Shown here in pieces: positions 33,949-42,287 of a stretch of 64,000 nucleotides of DNA (its first letter is position 1; each line of letters begins with the position of its first letter). A program made the translations under genes and the position numbers. This DNA comes from Streptomyces rubiginosohelvolus (lineage in GTDB: Bacteria; Actinomycetota; Actinomycetes; Streptomycetales; Streptomycetaceae). The notes under the pieces are model-generated. The model saw nothing but the letters and a program-made list of their open reading frames with translations, did not search any database and was not told where the DNA came from. The DNA lies in NCBI RefSeq assembly GCF_014649875.1, contig NZ_BMTW01000001.1, positions 620,001-684,000 on the forward strand. The letters run 5' to 3'.

Positions 33949-34575
33949 ATGGAGGGCATGATGGGACACGCAGGCATGGCCGCCACCGCCGTCCGGTACC
34001 TCAGGTCCGTCGGCGCCGCCACGACAGCCGCACCGGGGACACCCCCGGAGGCACTGCCCCGCCCGGACCTGAGGGCGGTCCGGGACGACGAGCGGCTGCC
34101 GATCGCCCCGGCCGAGTTCCGCCGCGTGCTGGGCCACTTCGCCAGCGGCGTCACCGTGGTCACCGCCCGCGACGCGGACGGCCCGACGGGCTTCGCCTGC
34201 CAGTCCTTCGCCTCGCTCTCGCTGGACCCGCCGCTGGTGTCCTTCATGGTCGCCCGTACGTCGACGACCTGGCCGCGCATCGCCCGCGCCGGGGTGTTCT
34301 GCGTGAACGTCCTGGGGGCGGAGCAGAGCGCGCTGTGCCGGGGGTTCGCGGTGAGCGGGTCGGACAAGTTCGCGGGCGTGGCGTACGGGGACGCCCCCGC
34401 GACCGGGTCACCGCTGCTGGACTCCGTACCCGCCTGGATCGACTGCCGCATCCACGCCGTCCACACCGGCGGCGACCACCTCATCGTGGTGGGCCGGGTG
34501 GAGGCGCTGGGCGCGGAGGAGGAGGGCGAGCCGCTGCTGTTCCACCGGGGGGCGTTCGGGCGGCTGAGCCGCTGA
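33949..34575 (+). CDS. HsaB-like flavin reductase
   Basis: A 208-aa split-barrel flavin reductase. FRRVLGHFASGVTVVTARD, the FMN-binding GFACQSFASLSLDPPLVSFMV (about 79-99), GVFCVNVLGAEQ, DKFAGVAYG, IDCRIHAVHTGGDHLIVVGRVE and PLLFHRGAFGRL align almost motif by motif with remembered HsaB, which supplies reduced flavin to the HsaA hydroxylase in steroid ring degradation. No HsaA-like oxygenase is in the window. Several ATGs (33949, 33958, 33961, 33976) are possible; the first follows operator f by 5 bp without a ribosome-binding site. Confidence 0.82.
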   Translation: MEGMMGHAGMAATAVRYLRSVGAATTAAPGTPPEALPRPDLRAVRDDERLPIAPAEFRRVLGHFASGVTVVTARDADGPTGFACQSFASLSLDPPLVSFMVARTSTTWPRIARAGVFCVNVLGAEQSALCRGFAVSGSDKFAGVAYGDAPATGSPLLDSVPAWIDCRIHAVHTGGDHLIVVGRVEALGAEEEGEPLLFHRGAFGRLSR

Positions 34576-34598
34576 GCCGGGGCTCGGCGGCTCAGCCG
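34561..34598. terminator. Bidirectional hairpin over two stop codons
   Basis: CGGCTGAGCCG (34561-34571) pairs with CGGCTCAGCCG (34588-34598). It spans the last codons of the flavin reductase and of the convergent MFS gene. Confidence 0.6.
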
Positions 34599-35914
34599 CT
34601 GACGACGGGCCCCTTCGGAGCCGGGACGCGACGGATCACCAAAGACATCAGCGCCGCCATCGCACACAGCGCCCCCGCCGCGTACCAGACCACGTCGTAG
34701 CTGCCGAACACGTCCCGCGCGACGCCGCCGAGGAACGCGACCACCGCCGCGCCCACCTGGTGCGAGGCCAGCACCCAGCCGAAGACGATCGCGCTGTCGT
34801 CGCCGTACTGCTCGCGGCAGAGCGCCAGCGTCGGCGGGACGGTGGCGACCCAGTCGAGGCCGTAGAACACGATGAAGAAGACCATCGGCGGCCGGACGTC
34901 GGGGGCCATGAGCATCGGCAGGAACAGCAGCGAGATCCCGCGCAGCGCGTAGTAGACGGCGAGCAGCCTGCGGGCGTCGAAGCGGTCGGTGAGCCAGCCG
35001 GAGAAGATCGTGCCGATGACGTCGAAGACCCCGATCACGGCGAGCAGCGAGGCCGCCACGGTGATGGGCATGTGGTGGTCGTGGGCGGAGGGCACGAAGT
35101 GGGTGCGGATCAGGCCGTTGGTGGAGGCCCCGCAGATCGCGAAGGCACCCGCGAGAAGCCAGAACGGGCCGGTGCGGGCCGCGTCGACCAGCACGCGCAC
35201 CGTCCGGCGCGCGGCGCCCCGGGCGGGGGCCGGCCTCGCCACGTACGTACCGCCGTACGGGGCGAGCCCCACATCGGCCGGATGGTCGCGCATCAGCAGC
35301 CAGACGAACGGGACGACGACGAGGGCCGCCAGGCCGACGGTGACCGAGGCGGGCTCCCAGCCGTGCTGGTCGACGATCCAGGCGCAGAGCGGGAGGAAGA
35401 CGAGCTGACCGGAGGCCCCGGCGGCGGTGAGGATGCCGGTGACCAGGCCCCGGCGGGCGACGAACCAGCGGTTGGTGACGGTCGCGGCGAACGCCATCGC
35501 CATGGACCCGGTACCGAGGCCGACCAACAGGCCCCAGTAGAGCATCAGTTGCCAGGACGCGGTCATCCAGACGCTGGCGATCGCCCCGGCCGCCACCATC
35601 GTGAGCGCGCTCGCCACGACCCGCCGGATGCCGAAGCGGTCCATGAGCGCGGCGGCGAACGGTGCGGTCAGCCCGTACAGCGCCATGTCGATGGAGACCG
35701 CGAGCCCGATCTCCCCGCGCGACCAGCCGAATTCGCGGTGGAGCGGGTCGATGAGCAGGCCGGGCAGGGAGTTGAAGGCCGCGCCGCCGATGATCGTCAC
35801 GAAGGTGACGGCGGCGACGAGCCACGCGCGGTGGATACGGGGGCGGGGGCGGAGGCGCTCCTCGCCGGGCGGACGACGGTCGTCCCGGGCCGCGCTGTCG
35901 ATGGTCTCGGTCAC
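34592..35914 (-). CDS. MFS transporter, OFA/monocarboxylate type
   Basis: A 440-aa major facilitator with 12 predicted helices. Signature positions include GLTAPFAAALMDRFGIRRVV (cytoplasmic loop 2-3), WFVARRGLVTGILTAAGASGQLVF and a second-half IFSGWLTDRFDARRLL. It resembles carboxylate:proton transporters, making it a candidate importer for the acid used by the surrounding ligases. It is convergent with the flavin reductase; no acyl-CoA operator precedes its start. Confidence 0.85.
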   Translation of the reverse strand: MTETIDSAARDDRRPPGEERLRPRPRIHRAWLVAAVTFVTIIGGAAFNSLPGLLIDPLHREFGWSRGEIGLAVSIDMALYGLTAPFAAALMDRFGIRRVVASALTMVAAGAIASVWMTASWQLMLYWGLLVGLGTGSMAMAFAATVTNRWFVARRGLVTGILTAAGASGQLVFLPLCAWIVDQHGWEPASVTVGLAALVVVPFVWLLMRDHPADVGLAPYGGTYVARPAPARGAARRTVRVLVDAARTGPFWLLAGAFAICGASTNGLIRTHFVPSAHDHHMPITVAASLLAVIGVFDVIGTIFSGWLTDRFDARRLLAVYYALRGISLLFLPMLMAPDVRPPMVFFIVFYGLDWVATVPPTLALCREQYGDDSAIVFGWVLASHQVGAAVVAFLGGVARDVFGSYDVVWYAAGALCAMAALMSLVIRRVPAPKGPVVSG

Positions 35915-36002
35915 GTGGACCAGCTTCTTGGCCTGGAGCTTTCCCCACGAGTGGCCTGAAGGACATGGTTCGCAGGAATCGGGCCACGCGATCGGGCCCT
36001 GC

Positions 36003-36428
36003 CTAGGCGCGCCGCCGGGCCCCCGCGTGGACGGTCCAGGCCGCCGCCGCGCCCACCGCGTACCAGAACAGGTCCGGCGCGTTGAAGGTCGAGCCGAGGA
36101 CCAGCCGGGCCGCCGTGCTGTGCGCCGACAGTTCCGCCGGTACGCCGGTGAGCTGCGCGAACTCCACCGCCCAGCTCAGGCCCAGCGCCGTGGCGGCCAC
36201 CACGAGGGGTCGCGCGCGGGGCGCGCAGAGGGCGACGAGCGCGCAGAGCAGCACCGTGTAGAGCGCGCTCCCGGCGTACTTGGCGAAGGCCCCGTCCGCC
36301 CCGGCGCGCACGGCGAGTCCCGCGGCGGCGGTGGCGACGGCCGCCACCGCCGCGACAGCGCGAGCCTTGAATCCGCGGGTGTCACTGTCCGCGCCGGGAA
36401 TGGACGCGGGCTCTGTCGACTTCTCCAT
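36003..36428 (-). CDS. DUF2809 membrane protein
   Basis: A 141-aa small membrane protein with four hydrophobic stretches and the DUF2809 pattern (AKYAGSALYTVLLCALVALC; LSWAVEFAQLTGVPAELSAHSTAARLVLGSTFNAPDLFWYAVGA). I start it at the ATG of 36428; an in-frame GTG at 36470 would add 14 residues. No clear ribosome-binding site is visible for either. Function unknown. Confidence 0.75.
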   Translation of the reverse strand: MEKSTEPASIPGADSDTRGFKARAVAAVAAVATAAAGLAVRAGADGAFAKYAGSALYTVLLCALVALCAPRARPLVVAATALGLSWAVEFAQLTGVPAELSAHSTAARLVLGSTFNAPDLFWYAVGAAAAWTVHAGARRRA

Positions 36429-36502
36429 CACATCGCTAACCTGTATCAGCTCGTGGTCTATACCAGCCACCCGCCCCCGCGGTGATCTTCGAGGAGGCCG
36501 TC

Positions 36503-37495
36503 ATGCCGCACCGCGTCGTCGTCCTGGCTCTCGACGGAGCGCTCCCCTTCGAACTGGGCATCCCCCAGCGGATCTTCGGCCGCTCCCTAGGCACCGGGTC
36601 GGGCGGCCCGGGCAGGAAGCTGTACGACGTCGTGACCTGCTCGATCCGGCCGCCGGGACCGGTACGGACCGACGCGGACTTCGCCGTCCTCGTGGAGCAC
36701 GGCCCGGAGGCGCTCGCCACCGCCGACACCGTGGTCGTCCCCGCCTCCTACGAGCTGGGCCCGGTCTTCGAGGAGGGCAGGCTCACCGAGGAGCTGGCCG
36801 CCGCGCTCGCCCTGGTCCGGCCCGGCACCCGGATGGTCTCCATCTGCACCGGCAGCTACGTCCTGGCGGCGGCCGGATACCTCGACGGCCGCCCCGCCAC
36901 CACGCACTGGTCGTCCGCCGACCACTTCCAGCGGATCTTCCCGCAGGTCCGCGTCGACCCGGACGTCCTGTTCATCGACGACGGCGACGTCCTCACCTCC
37001 GCCGGGGTCGCCGCCGGGATCGACCTCTGCCTGCACCTGGTGCGGCGCGACCACGGGGCGGCCGTCGCGAACGAGATCGCCCGCCGCACGGTCGTCCCCC
37101 CGCACCGGGACGGCGGGCAGGCCCAGTACATCCACCGCCCGATCCCCGAACCGCAGTTCGCGACCACGACGGCCGCCCGGGCCTGGGCGCTGGCCCGTCT
37201 CGACCGGCCGATCCTGCTGCGGGACATGGCGGAGCAGGAGGCGATGAGCGTACGGACGTTCACGCGCCGCTTCCGCGAAGAGGTCGGGATCAGCCCCGGC
37301 CAGTGGCTCACCCAGCAGCGGGTGGAGCGGGCCCGCCATCTGCTGGAGTCCACCGACCTGTCCATCGACCAGGTGGCCCGGGACGCGGGCTTCGGCACGG
37401 CGACCTCGCTGCGCCAGCACCTCCAGGCGGCCCTGGGCGTTCCGCCGACGGTCTACCGCCGTACGTTCCGGTCCTCGGCGGACGCCTCGCACTGA
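36503..37495 (+). CDS. GlxA-type AraC regulator with DJ-1/PfpI domain
   Basis: A 330-aa regulator. The N-terminal DJ-1/PfpI-like domain (RVVVLALDGALPFELGIPQRIFG, with TVVVPASYE and the nucleophile-elbow-like SICTGSYVLAAAGYLDG) is followed by a double AraC HTH (RDMAEQEAMSVRTFTRRFREEVG; LSIDQVARDAGFGTATSLRQHLQAALGVPPTVYRR). The ATG of 36503 has GGAGG 7 bases upstream. Such regulators respond to amine or betaine-like metabolites in other bacteria; nothing here fixes the target. Confidence 0.88.
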   Translation: MPHRVVVLALDGALPFELGIPQRIFGRSLGTGSGGPGRKLYDVVTCSIRPPGPVRTDADFAVLVEHGPEALATADTVVVPASYELGPVFEEGRLTEELAAALALVRPGTRMVSICTGSYVLAAAGYLDGRPATTHWSSADHFQRIFPQVRVDPDVLFIDDGDVLTSAGVAAGIDLCLHLVRRDHGAAVANEIARRTVVPPHRDGGQAQYIHRPIPEPQFATTTAARAWALARLDRPILLRDMAEQEAMSVRTFTRRFREEVGISPGQWLTQQRVERARHLLESTDLSIDQVARDAGFGTATSLRQHLQAALGVPPTVYRRTFRSSADASH

Positions 37496-37514
37496 GCCGT
37501 CCGGCCCGGCCGGC

Positions 37515-38168
37515 TCAGCCTTCGCGACCCACCAGCCCGTCCAGCTCGGCCCGGAACAGCAGGGCCGGGTCGAAGCCCATGCCGGTGAAGTGGCCGGCCA
37601 GCTCCAGGGACAGCACCCCGTGCAGCCGGGTCCAGAACGCGAGGGCCCGCCGCAGCACCCCGGGCGGGGCCGGGTGGTCCCCGGCCCAGTCGCGGTGGTC
37701 CGCCAAGTGGGCGGCGAACGGCGAGGCGGGCACGTCCGGTTCGAAGGCCGTCCAGGCGGTCAGCAGGTCGGCCATGATCTCCTGCGAGATGCCGGTGATC
37801 TCGTCGGGCGCGTGGTAGCCGGGGACGGGGGTGCCGTAGATGAGGAAGTACCGGTGCGGGTCCGCCAGGGCCCAGTCGCGCAGGACGTGCGCGAGGGCGG
37901 CCGGGTCGGCGCCGGTGACGGCCGCCGCGTGGACGGCGTCGGCGAGGCTGCGGTACGCGTCCCGGATGAGCTCGGTGATCAGCTCGTCCCGGCCGGCGAA
38001 GTAGCGGTAGAGCGCGGGGCCGCTGACGCCCATCCGCTTGGCGATCGCGTTGAGGGAGAGCGCGGAGGCCCCGGCCGTGGCGATCTGCTCCCAGGCGTGC
38101 TGCTTGATCTCCGCGCGGACCTGGGCGCGATAGCGCTCCCGGGGGGTCGCGGCGTCGGACTTCGCCAT
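37515..38168 (-). CDS. TetR-family regulator with TetR_C_13-like WHG domain
   Basis: A 217-aa repressor. The HTH is at about 18-62 (QIATAGASALSLNAIAKRMGVSGPALYRYFAGRDEL); the C-terminal domain has LAHVLRDWALADPHRYFLIYGTPVPGYHAP and LAFWTRLHGVLSLELAGHF, a WHG-type signature. It diverges from the secreted SRPBCC gene and probably binds the CGTTAGAAG/CTTCTAACG elements between them. Confidence 0.88.
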   Translation of the reverse strand: MAKSDAATPRERYRAQVRAEIKQHAWEQIATAGASALSLNAIAKRMGVSGPALYRYFAGRDELITELIRDAYRSLADAVHAAAVTGADPAALAHVLRDWALADPHRYFLIYGTPVPGYHAPDEITGISQEIMADLLTAWTAFEPDVPASPFAAHLADHRDWAGDHPAPPGVLRRALAFWTRLHGVLSLELAGHFTGMGFDPALLFRAELDGLVGREG

Positions 38169-38213
38169 GGGGTGCCGCCTTCCGTCACCACGTCAGCTAC
38201 TCACTCAAATTTC

Positions 38214-38275
38214 CGTTAGAAGATATCACGGAACCCCTTGACCCCTCGATGCGCGAGGAGTTACAACTTCTAACG
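38214..38275. promoter_or_regulatory. Inverted CGTTAGAAG / CTTCTAACG elements between divergent genes
   Basis: CGTTAGAAG (38214-38222) is the exact reverse complement of CTTCTAACG (38267-38275), 44 bp apart. A -35-like TTGACC (38239) lies between. They fit operators for the adjacent TetR protein. Confidence 0.55.
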
Positions 38276-38307
38276 AACGCATGAGCTACTAGCCGATGGA
38301 GGCCCCG

Positions 38308-38937
38308 ATGTCCCGGACCCGCACCACCGCCGCCGCCCTGCTCACCCTCCCGCTCGCCGCCGCCGCGCTCCTCGCCACCGCCGCCGCACCCGCCGGGGCC
38401 GCCACCGCGCGCCCGGCCCCGCCCCTCACCTGCCAGGGCAAGGGCGTCGACGCCAAGGCCCTGGTCCGCGCCCGCACCGAGACCGTGATCGACGCGCCGC
38501 TGAGCACCGTCTGGAAGCTCCAGACCGACGTGGAGCGCTGGCCGAGCTGGCAGACCCACGTGACGAGCATGGACCGCCTCGACCACGGCCCCTTCCGCCC
38601 CGGTGCGGCGTTCCGCTGGACCACCCCGGTCCCGCCCAACCCGGCGACCCCCGCCACCAGCCTGGACATCACGTCCACCGTCCGGCAGGTCGAGCGCGGC
38701 TCCTGCATCCGGTGGACCGGGCCCGCCGTCGGCGAGGGGCTGCACATCGACGGCGTCCACGTGTGGAGCTTCCAGAAGGTCCGGGGCGGCGTCCTCGTCC
38801 GTACCGAGGAGACCCACACCGGCGAGCAGGTCGAGGCGAACGTCCCCTACGCCACCGAGATCCTGAAGCAGGGCCTCGAAGCGTGGCTCGGCGAGCTGAA
38901 GGCCGCCGCCGAGGCCCGCTCCTGCCCGCGCGGCTGA
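38308..38937 (+). CDS. Secreted SRPBCC (START-like) protein
   Basis: A 209-aa protein with a signal peptide (about 1-31, cleavage near AGA-ATA) and an SRPBCC helix-grip domain: RARTETVIDAPLSTVWKLQTDVERWPSWQTHVTSM, then FRWTTPVPP, ITSTVRQVERGSCIRWTGPA and a C-terminal helix. Such domains bind hydrophobic ligands. The ATG of 38308 has GGAGG 6 bases upstream; the ATG of 38296 is an alternative. It is divergent from, and probably repressed by, the 37515 TetR. Confidence 0.85.
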   Translation: MSRTRTTAAALLTLPLAAAALLATAAAPAGAATARPAPPLTCQGKGVDAKALVRARTETVIDAPLSTVWKLQTDVERWPSWQTHVTSMDRLDHGPFRPGAAFRWTTPVPPNPATPATSLDITSTVRQVERGSCIRWTGPAVGEGLHIDGVHVWSFQKVRGGVLVRTEETHTGEQVEANVPYATEILKQGLEAWLGELKAAAEARSCPRG

Positions 38938-38947
38938 CCGGGAGGGG

Positions 38948-39997
38948 TCAGAAGACCAGCACCCCCCGGGCCACCCGCCCGTGGTGCGCGTCGTCGGCGG
39001 CCTTGGCGAAGTCCTCCACCGGGTACGTCTCCGTCACCAGTTCGTCCAGCAGCAGCCGGCCCTCCCGGTAGAGGTCCGCGTACAGGGCGATGTCCCGCTG
39101 CGGCCGCGAGGACCCGTAGCGGCAGCCCAGGATGGACTTGTCCAGATACATCGACGAGACCAGGAACGACGCCTCGGCACTCGCCGCCGGGACGCCGAGC
39201 AGGATCGCCTGGCCGTGGCGGTCCAGGAGGTCGATCGCCTGGCGGATCAGCTCGGTGCGGCCGACGCACTCGAAGGCGTGGTCGGCCCCGTCGGGCAGGA
39301 TGCCGCGCACGCCGTCGCCCGAGGTCAGGAAGTGCGTGGCGCCGAACTGCCGGGCCACCGCCTCCTTCGCCGGGTTGCTGTCGACGGCGACGACGGTGCG
39401 CGCACCGGCCAGCCGGGCCCCCTGGAGCACATTGAGGCCGATGCCGCCGGTGCCGATGACCACGACGCTGTCGCCGAGGCCGACCTTCGCCCGGTTCAGC
39501 ACGGCCCCGACGCCGGTCAGCACCCCGCAGCCGATCAGGGCGGCGGAGGTGAGGGGCAGGTCGGCCGGGATCTTGACGGCCTGGACGGCGCGTACCACCG
39601 TACGTTCCGCGAAGGCGGAGTTGGAGGCGAACTGGAACACCGGCTCCCCGCCCCGCGAGAACGGCCGCCCGGGCCGCCCGATCGCCTTGCGGCACATGGT
39701 GGGCCTGCCCCGGTCGCACTGGGCGCAGGCACCGCAGTTGGCGAGGGTGGACAGGGCGACATGGTCACCGGGCCGTACGTGGACGACGCCGGGCCCGACC
39801 GCTTCCACCACACCCGCGCCCTCGTGGCCGAGCACGACGGGGGCCGGGAAGGGGATCGTGCCGTCGATCACCGAAAGGTCGCTGTGGCAGAGCCCGGCGG
39901 CGGCGATCGCCACCAGCACCTCGCCGGGGCCCGGGTCGCGTATCTCCAGGTCGTCGACGACCTCGGTCCGTGTGCCGTCGAAGACGACGCCTCTCAT
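38948..39997 (-). CDS. Zinc-dependent alcohol dehydrogenase
   Basis: A 349-aa medium-chain dehydrogenase. Catalytic-zinc segment GLCHSDLSVI (about 36-45) and VVLGHEGAGVVEAVG, structural-zinc cysteines CGACAQCDRGRPTMC (about 88-102), and NAD-binding VVVIGTGGIGLNVLQGARLAG (about 175-195). It oxidises an alcohol to aldehyde or ketone. Its ATG overlaps the stop of the acyl-CoA dehydrogenase (ATGA, 39994-39997). It converges with the SRPBCC gene. Confidence 0.88.
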   Translation of the reverse strand: MRGVVFDGTRTEVVDDLEIRDPGPGEVLVAIAAAGLCHSDLSVIDGTIPFPAPVVLGHEGAGVVEAVGPGVVHVRPGDHVALSTLANCGACAQCDRGRPTMCRKAIGRPGRPFSRGGEPVFQFASNSAFAERTVVRAVQAVKIPADLPLTSAALIGCGVLTGVGAVLNRAKVGLGDSVVVIGTGGIGLNVLQGARLAGARTVVAVDSNPAKEAVARQFGATHFLTSGDGVRGILPDGADHAFECVGRTELIRQAIDLLDRHGQAILLGVPAASAEASFLVSSMYLDKSILGCRYGSSRPQRDIALYADLYREGRLLLDELVTETYPVEDFAKAADDAHHGRVARGVLVF

Positions 39998-41118
39998 CTC
40001 GGCTCCCTCGGTAGGCCGAGCACCCGCTCGGCGATGATGTTCCGCTGGATCTCGTCGGAGCCGCCGTAGATGGTGTCGGCCCGGCTGAAGAGGAACAGGT
40101 GCTGTGCGTCGTCGAGTTCGTACGGGCGGTCCGCCGTCCACGGCGCGGGGCCGACCGCCCCCGCCTCCCCCGCGACCTCCACCGCCAGCTCCCCCAGCCG
40201 CTGGTGCCAGCCGCCCCACAGCAGCTTCGCCACGCTGGGCGCGCCCGGGTCGCCGGTGGTGCCGAGGGTGCGCAGGGCGTGGCGGCGCATGGTGTCCAGC
40301 TCGGCCCACTGACGGACGAGCCGGGCCCTGATGACCGGGTCCTCGGCGGCCCCGCTCGCCACGGCGGCGGCGACGACCCGGCCCAGCTCCTCGGCGAACC
40401 CGATCTGCTGGGCGAGGGTGGACACCCCGCGCTCCCGGGCGAGCAGGCCCATGGCGACCTGCCAGCCGTTGCCCTCCCCGCCGACGGTCTCGGTGGCGCG
40501 GGCCCCGTCGAAGAACACCTCGTTGAACTCGCTGGTCCCGGTCAGCTGCCGGATCGGCCGCACCTCGATCCGCCCCGGCTGGTCCATGTCCAGCAGCAGG
40601 AACGACAGTCCGTGGTGGCGGGTGGAGCCGGGGTCGGTGCGGGCGAGGACGAAGCAGTGGTCGGCATCCAGGGCGAGCGAGGTCCAGATCTTCTGGCCGG
40701 TGACGGTGTAGCCGCCGGTGGTGGTGTCCGGGGTGGCCGTGGTCCGTATCCCGGCGAGGTCGGACCCCGCGCCCGGTTCGCTGTACCCCTGGCACCAGAG
40801 GCTCTCGCCGCGGGCGACGGGGGGCAGGTGGCGGCGCTTCTGCTCCTCGGTGCCGTACGTGATGAGGGTCGGGGCGAGGAGGTTCTCCCCGATGTGGCCC
40901 ATTCGGGCGGGGGCGGTGGAGCGGGCGTACTCCTCGGCCCAGACGACCTGCTCGGGGAGGGTGGCGCGGCGGTTGCCGTACGTCTCGCCGTCGTCGGGCC
41001 AGCCGATGCCGATCCATCCCGCCTTGCCCAACTCGCGTTCCCACGCGCGGGGGTCGGGGGCGGGGGTGTCGGCAAGGTGGTCCGCCAGCCAGGCGCGCAC
41101 CTCGGTACGGAAGTCCAT
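39994..41118 (-). CDS. Acyl-CoA dehydrogenase, EIQRNIIAERVLG type
   Basis: A 374-aa acyl-CoA dehydrogenase. LWCQGYSEPGAGSDLAGIRT near residue 110 (FAD/substrate), FNEVFFDGARATETVGGEGNGWQVAM, and C-terminal DTIYGGSDEIQRNIIAERVLGLPREPR. By signature it is the partner type of the 12635 and 44141 proteins rather than of 45279. AGGAGG precedes the ATG. It is coupled to the alcohol dehydrogenase and lies 167 bp downstream of the SDR gene, separated by a large inverted repeat. Confidence 0.86.
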   Translation of the reverse strand: MDFRTEVRAWLADHLADTPAPDPRAWERELGKAGWIGIGWPDDGETYGNRRATLPEQVVWAEEYARSTAPARMGHIGENLLAPTLITYGTEEQKRRHLPPVARGESLWCQGYSEPGAGSDLAGIRTTATPDTTTGGYTVTGQKIWTSLALDADHCFVLARTDPGSTRHHGLSFLLLDMDQPGRIEVRPIRQLTGTSEFNEVFFDGARATETVGGEGNGWQVAMGLLARERGVSTLAQQIGFAEELGRVVAAAVASGAAEDPVIRARLVRQWAELDTMRRHALRTLGTTGDPGAPSVAKLLWGGWHQRLGELAVEVAGEAGAVGPAPWTADRPYELDDAQHLFLFSRADTIYGGSDEIQRNIIAERVLGLPREPR

Positions 41119-41134
41119 GGTTCCTCCTGTCCCT

Positions 41135-41277
41135 GGGGGCTCCGCCCCCAGACCCCCGCTGCTCAATCGCCGCAGGGGCTGGAATTGCCCCGGTCGTCCC
41201 GCGCAGGCACGCCGCAGGGGCTGGAAAACCAAGCCCCTCCGGCGATTGAGGAGCGGGGGTTCGGGGGCGGAGCCCCC
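41135..41277. repeat. Large imperfect inverted repeat with internal direct repeats
   Basis: Arms of 38 bp (41135-41172 and 41240-41277) differ at only about three positions. The left arm includes a self-contained hairpin CTGGGGGC-TCC-GCCCCCAG (41133-41151), and both arms end in CTCAATCGCC/GGCGATTGAG, shared with the 7536 palindrome. The loop holds two copies of CGCCGCAGGGGCTGGAA. It is probably a dispersed terminator-like element. Confidence 0.75.
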
Positions 41278-41285
41278 GAGGGCGG

Positions 41286-42203
41286 TCACTGGTTCGGGCG
41301 GTCGCCCGACCTCGCCGCCGCCGCCATCTCCGCCACCCGCGCCAGCATCGGCATCGGATCCACCCCCACCGTCCCCGGCAGGAACTCCGCGATCCGTTCG
41401 GGGGTCCAGGGCGCCCCCTCCGCGTACCCCGCCCGCAACTCCCTCGGCTGGGCCCAGACCGCGATCTTCGGGCCCGCGATCGTGTACACCTGCCCGGTGA
41501 TCCCCTCCGCCCGCGCCCGCTCGCTCAGCAGGTAGACGACCAGCGCCGCCACATCCTCCGGCTCCCCGATCTCCTTCAGCTCCATCGGGACCCCGGCCGA
41601 CATCCGGGTCCGCGCGACGGGCGCGACCGCGTTCGCCGTGACCCCGTACCGGTGCAGGCCCAGCGCCGCGCTGCGGACCAGCGAGATGATCCCGCCCTTC
41701 GCCGCGCTGTAGTTGGCCTGCGAGACGCTGCCCTGGTGGTTGCCGCTGGTGAAGCCGATCAGCGTGCCCCCGCCCTCCTGCTTCCGCATCACCGCCGACG
41801 CGGCCCGGAAGACCGTGAACGTGCCTTTCAAGTGCGTCGCGAGGACCGGGTCCCACTCCTCCTCCGACATGTTGAACAGCATCCGCTCGCGCAGGATCCC
41901 GGCCACGCAGACCACCCCGTCGAGCCGGCCGTACTCCGCCAGCGCCGTGTCCACGATCCGCTGCCCGCCCGCCATCGTGGAGATGTCGTCCCCGACCGCG
42001 ACCGCCGTGCCGCCCGCCGCCTCGATCTCCTTGACGACGGCCCTGGCGACCTCGCTGGTCGGTTCGGAGCCCTCGACGGAGACGCCGTAGTCGTTGACGA
42101 CGACCCGCGCCCCCTCCGCCGCCGCGGCGAGCGCGACCGCCCGGCCGATGCCCCGGCCGGCCCCCGTCACGGCGACCACCCTGCCTGCCAAGAAGTTCCC
42201 CAT
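41286..42203 (-). CDS. Short-chain dehydrogenase, multifunctional-enzyme (17β-HSD4) type
   Basis: A 305-aa SDR. Rossmann VVAVTGAGRGIGRAVALAAAAEGARVVVNDYG (about 9-40) with the VVNDYG ending typical of peroxisomal multifunctional beta-oxidation enzymes, catalytic YSAAKGG (about 163-169), and a C-terminal extension after the SDR core. A 3-hydroxyacyl-CoA dehydrogenase role fits (compare ChsB1 in cholesterol side-chain oxidation). Operator g lies 22 bp before its ATG and is shared with the divergent cyclase gene. Confidence 0.86.
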   Translation of the reverse strand: MGNFLAGRVVAVTGAGRGIGRAVALAAAAEGARVVVNDYGVSVEGSEPTSEVARAVVKEIEAAGGTAVAVGDDISTMAGGQRIVDTALAEYGRLDGVVCVAGILRERMLFNMSEEEWDPVLATHLKGTFTVFRAASAVMRKQEGGGTLIGFTSGNHQGSVSQANYSAAKGGIISLVRSAALGLHRYGVTANAVAPVARTRMSAGVPMELKEIGEPEDVAALVVYLLSERARAEGITGQVYTIAGPKIAVWAQPRELRAGYAEGAPWTPERIAEFLPGTVGVDPMPMLARVAEMAAAARSGDRPNQ

Positions 42204-42225
42204 GCCCGGCCCCTTCCCGCGGTTT

Positions 42226-42240
42226 CTGACGGACCGTTAG
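42226..42240. promoter_or_regulatory. Palindromic operator g of the acyl-CoA regulon
   Basis: CTGACGGACCGTTAG has one arm mismatch. It lies between the divergent SDR (22 bp) and cyclase (47 bp) start codons. Confidence 0.65.
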
Positions 42241-42287
42241 ATTTTACGGGCAGTCGGATACCCCGGCACAAGACCCAGGAGGTCCCC

